6,061 bases of DNA. Origin: Pseudomonadota bacterium. GTDB lineage: Bacteria > Desulfobacterota > BSN033 > G020346125. Of the stretch, positions 4,505 through 6,061 are shown piece after piece (position 1 is the stretch's first letter; each line of letters begins with the position of its first letter). The DNA is taken from the NCBI GenBank assembly GCA_030673585.1, contig DAOVIU010000087.1:1-6061 (forward strand). The letters are read 5' to 3'. The translations under genes and the position numbers were made by a program. Under the pieces are notes generated by a model. That model had not been told where the DNA came from. It was given only the letters and a program-made list of their open reading frames with translations, and ran no database searches.

Positions 4505-5383
4505 CTAGGTTCTCTCTCGAAGAAAATGATTCAGACACGTTCCGAAGTTGTGGATCGCATCCTTCCTGCTGTTGACGATAAAGATATGGTCGTGGATGTG
4601 AAAGAGTTCGTCGACAAGCCTCGCCACGGGATGGGTTTCATAAGCCAGGGGCCCGTAACGGTTTCCGAGTTCCTCCTGGAAGAGGACAACGAGCTTGTCC
4701 TTCATCCTCAACTGGGTATCGTTAAAGAATACCGCCACGTCCGGTATGAGATCATCGATGCGGGAAAAGAAGGTACTGACCTCGTTGATCTCAATTCCCC
4801 TGGGGGGGGAGGACTTCACCTCCACATAGACCAGCCTCCTTCCCCACCTGGCGATGATGTCAAAGTCCCCCCCCGACCTGGTGTTTTTAAAATGGACCCC
4901 ATAGATCGCTGGGGAGGCAAATTCCCGCTTAAACATCTCGGCCACGAACCATTCAAGGGTAGGCCCGAAGCTGGTGATGGAGCTGTTTCGAACCCGGAAT
5001 GTACCTTTGCCCTTTTCCTCTATGCTGCCGGCCGATAACAGGAATTGGATGTATTGCCCGGCAACTTCAGGGGAGACATACCGAACTAAATCCCCGCTTC
5101 GGAACCCCTCGCTTTTCTTGATCATATCCCTCAGGAAGAGCCTGAACGAATATCGTTTTAGCAATTCGTAGAACCGGGTTTTCACCCCGGGGGAGATATC
5201 GGCCGGGAGGAGGAGTTTTTCGGTGGGATTTTTCCGGAAGACCTTGAGGCCCCGCTCCTTGAGGAGGTTCTTTATGGGGACGTCCACCGGCAGGTTTTTC
5301 CTGAGGGACATAAGCTCTTGACGGAGGGTCTCCAACTCCGTTTTTAGTCGTTCAACCTCTCGCCGAAGTCCCTTTCCGTTCAA
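4505..5383 (-). CDS. coiled coil - winged helix - PD-(D/E)XK nuclease-like protein
   Basis: This 292-residue protein has three apparent parts. Residues 5-30 are a short coiled coil. Residues about 68-132 look like a winged helix: helices around 80-91, 96-103 and 104-122, then a KGKGTFRV wing. Residues 140-235 look like a restriction-endonuclease fold. Within that fold are a helix with E144, then GGDFDIIA (171-178) and YVEVKSS (186-192), giving D175, E188 and K190 as the likely catalytic D-ExK set. I infer a DNA-binding protein with possible nuclease activity; the target is unknown. The C-terminal 240-292 (HIHDHIFIV) is unassigned. The start is a TTG at 5383, immediately after the TGA of the radical SAM gene, with AGGGG seven bases upstream, so translation is probably coupled. 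The next ATG (residue 25) would remove most of the coiled coil and has no clear ribosome site. Confidence 0.75.
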   Translation of the reverse strand: MNGKGLRREVERLKTELETLRQELMSLRKNLPVDVPIKNLLKERGLKVFRKNPTEKLLLPADISPGVKTRFYELLKRYSFRLFLRDMIKKSEGFRSGDLVRYVSPEVAGQYIQFLLSAGSIEEKGKGTFRVRNSSITSFGPTLEWFVAEMFKREFASPAIYGVHFKNTRSGGDFDIIARWGRRLVYVEVKSSPPRGIEINEVSTFFSRIDDLIPDVAVFFNDTQLRMKDKLVVLFQEELGNRYGPLAYETHPVARLVDELFHIHDHIFIVNSRKDAIHNFGTCLNHFLRERT

Positions 5384-6061
5384 TCAGAAACCCCTGTGGA
5401 GGCCGAAGTGTCTTGCCACCTTAACGGCCTCCAGATACTCCCCGTAGGTGATACGGCGGCTGAGTTCGGGGTAATCGAAGCTCTTGTGTTGGGGGCGATA
5501 CTGTTGCATGATGTTGACGTAAGAGTCCCGGGAAATTTCCCCCACGATGAACTTCATCAGGTCCTCGGTACCGGCCAAATCCTCGGGCATAACCAGGTGT
5601 CTGATTAAGAGGCCCCTTTGGGCGATTCCGTTTTGGTCCATTTGGAGATCCCCCACCTGACGGTGCATCTCCTTGAGTACTTCCTTCAGGACGTGGGGGT
5701 AGTCCGGGGCATTGGAGAATCGTTTCGCCGGTTCTTCTCCTGCGTACTTCGTGTCGGGCATGTAGATGTCGATAATCCCATCCAGGAGCTTGATCACCTC
5801 GAGGGATTCGTATCCAGAGCAATTGTAGACCAAGGGAAGGTTCAGACCGAGCCCGATGGCTTCGGGAAGGGAAGCCACGATTTGGGGCGTGTAGTGGGTG
5901 GGAGTGACGAAATTGATGTTGTGGCATCCCAATTCTTTGAGCCTTATCATGTAGCTCGCCATTTGGGAGAGGGATGTCATCTCTCCCCTGCCCCCGTGGC
6001 TAATGTCATCATTCTGGCAGAAGACGCAGCGGAGATTGCAGTGGGTGAGAAAGATGGTGCC
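5384..6061 (-). CDS. radical SAM protein, PflX / COG1313-like (5' end outside window)
   Basis: The visible 225 residues start at the right edge with GTIFLTHCNLRCVFCQN, containing the CX3CX2C motif (visible Cys 8, 12, 15). This motif binds the 4Fe-4S cluster that cleaves S-adenosylmethionine. Downstream segments NFVTPTHYTPQIV, LPLVYNCSGYES, DIYMPDTKY, KEMHRQVGDL and GLLIRHLVMPEDLAGTE are typical of the COG1313 (PflX-like) family, which is related to pyruvate formate-lyase activating enzymes. Its physiological substrate is not established. The C-terminus (SRRITYGEYLEAVKVARHFGLHRGF) looks complete. About 60-80 N-terminal residues should lie to the right of the window. The ATG at 5980 is internal because the cluster cysteines lie upstream of it in the same frame. 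The stop directly abuts the start of the nuclease-like gene. Confidence 0.92.
   Translation of the reverse strand, partial: GTIFLTHCNLRCVFCQNDDISHGGRGEMTSLSQMASYMIRLKELGCHNINFVTPTHYTPQIVASLPEAIGLGLNLPLVYNCSGYESLEVIKLLDGIIDIYMPDTKYAGEEPAKRFSNAPDYPHVLKEVLKEMHRQVGDLQMDQNGIAQRGLLIRHLVMPEDLAGTEDLMKFIVGEISRDSYVNIMQQYRPQHKSFDYPELSRRITYGEYLEAVKVARHFGLHRGF

Noticed and set aside
4385..5038. 217-codon plus-strand open frame opposite the nuclease-like gene
   Set aside because: It is the antisense shadow of the minus-strand gene; composition is proline- and glycine-rich without domain motifs, whereas the minus frame shows clear nuclease and winged-helix patterns.
5421..5927. 168-codon minus-strand frame inside the radical SAM gene
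   Set aside because: It is an alternative phase of the radical SAM sequence, rich in Arg, Pro and His with no conserved motifs.
5978..6061. Suspected frameshift between the CX3CX2C motif and the rest of the radical SAM gene at the C-runs 5985-5995
   Set aside because: Codon-by-codon reading from 6061 shows HGGRGEM in one continuous frame into the ATG at 5978-5980; there is no frameshift, and that ATG is simply internal.

Overview
The window reads as ordinary bacterial chromosome of moderate G+C (roughly 50-55% by eye, not computed), densely packed and rich in AGG arginine codons. Bacterial rather than archaeal origin is supported by strong Shine-Dalgarno sequences, including long matches to the 16S tail such as AAAGGAGGTGA, by a consensus sigma70-type promoter with an extended -10, and by a bS22/AURKAIP1-COX24 type micro-ribosomal protein. 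Several small or orphan proteins and an AT-rich intergenic repeat suggest an uncultivated lineage, but the sequence alone does not fix the phylum.

Left block (+ strand, 1-1483). A reading frame already open at the left edge may be the tail of a larger gene. It abuts a 50-residue two-helix membrane protein (DUF3096 type), followed by a coiled-coil/GGDEF diguanylate cyclase and a MutT-type NUDIX hydrolase that overlaps it by four bases. The spacing suggests one transcription unit. An imperfect hairpin follows the NUDIX gene.

Middle block (+ strand, about 1637-4051). A strong promoter (TTTTCA, 16 bp, TGGTATAAT) opens a second unit. It contains an unrecognised 259-residue charged helical protein, a 68-residue two-helix membrane protein, a 77-residue stand-alone Lrp/AsnC ligand-sensing (RAM) domain with no DNA-binding half, a 31-residue bS22-like ribosomal protein, and a site-2 protease (M50, HEMGH plus QLDGGH motifs).

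Convergent junction (4052-4344). This stretch carries no convincing gene. It holds an AT-rich repeat cluster with inverted and direct copies of short TTTAGTATTT / TATTTAGGATTTG / TTTGGTCATTTGA words.

Right block (- strand, 6061 to 4345). A PflX-like (COG1313) radical SAM protein enters from the right edge with an intact CX3CX2C motif. Its stop codon directly abuts a coiled-coil, winged-helix and PD-(D/E)XK nuclease-like protein of 292 residues. A 34-codon small ORF with a strong ribosome binding site follows and ends four bases from the repeat cluster.

Most of the window is conserved housekeeping or accessory bacterial content. The best candidates for something undescribed are the minus-strand small ORF abutting the repeat and the nuclease architecture translationally coupled to the radical SAM gene. 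The orphan 259-aa plus 68-aa pair under its own promoter is third.
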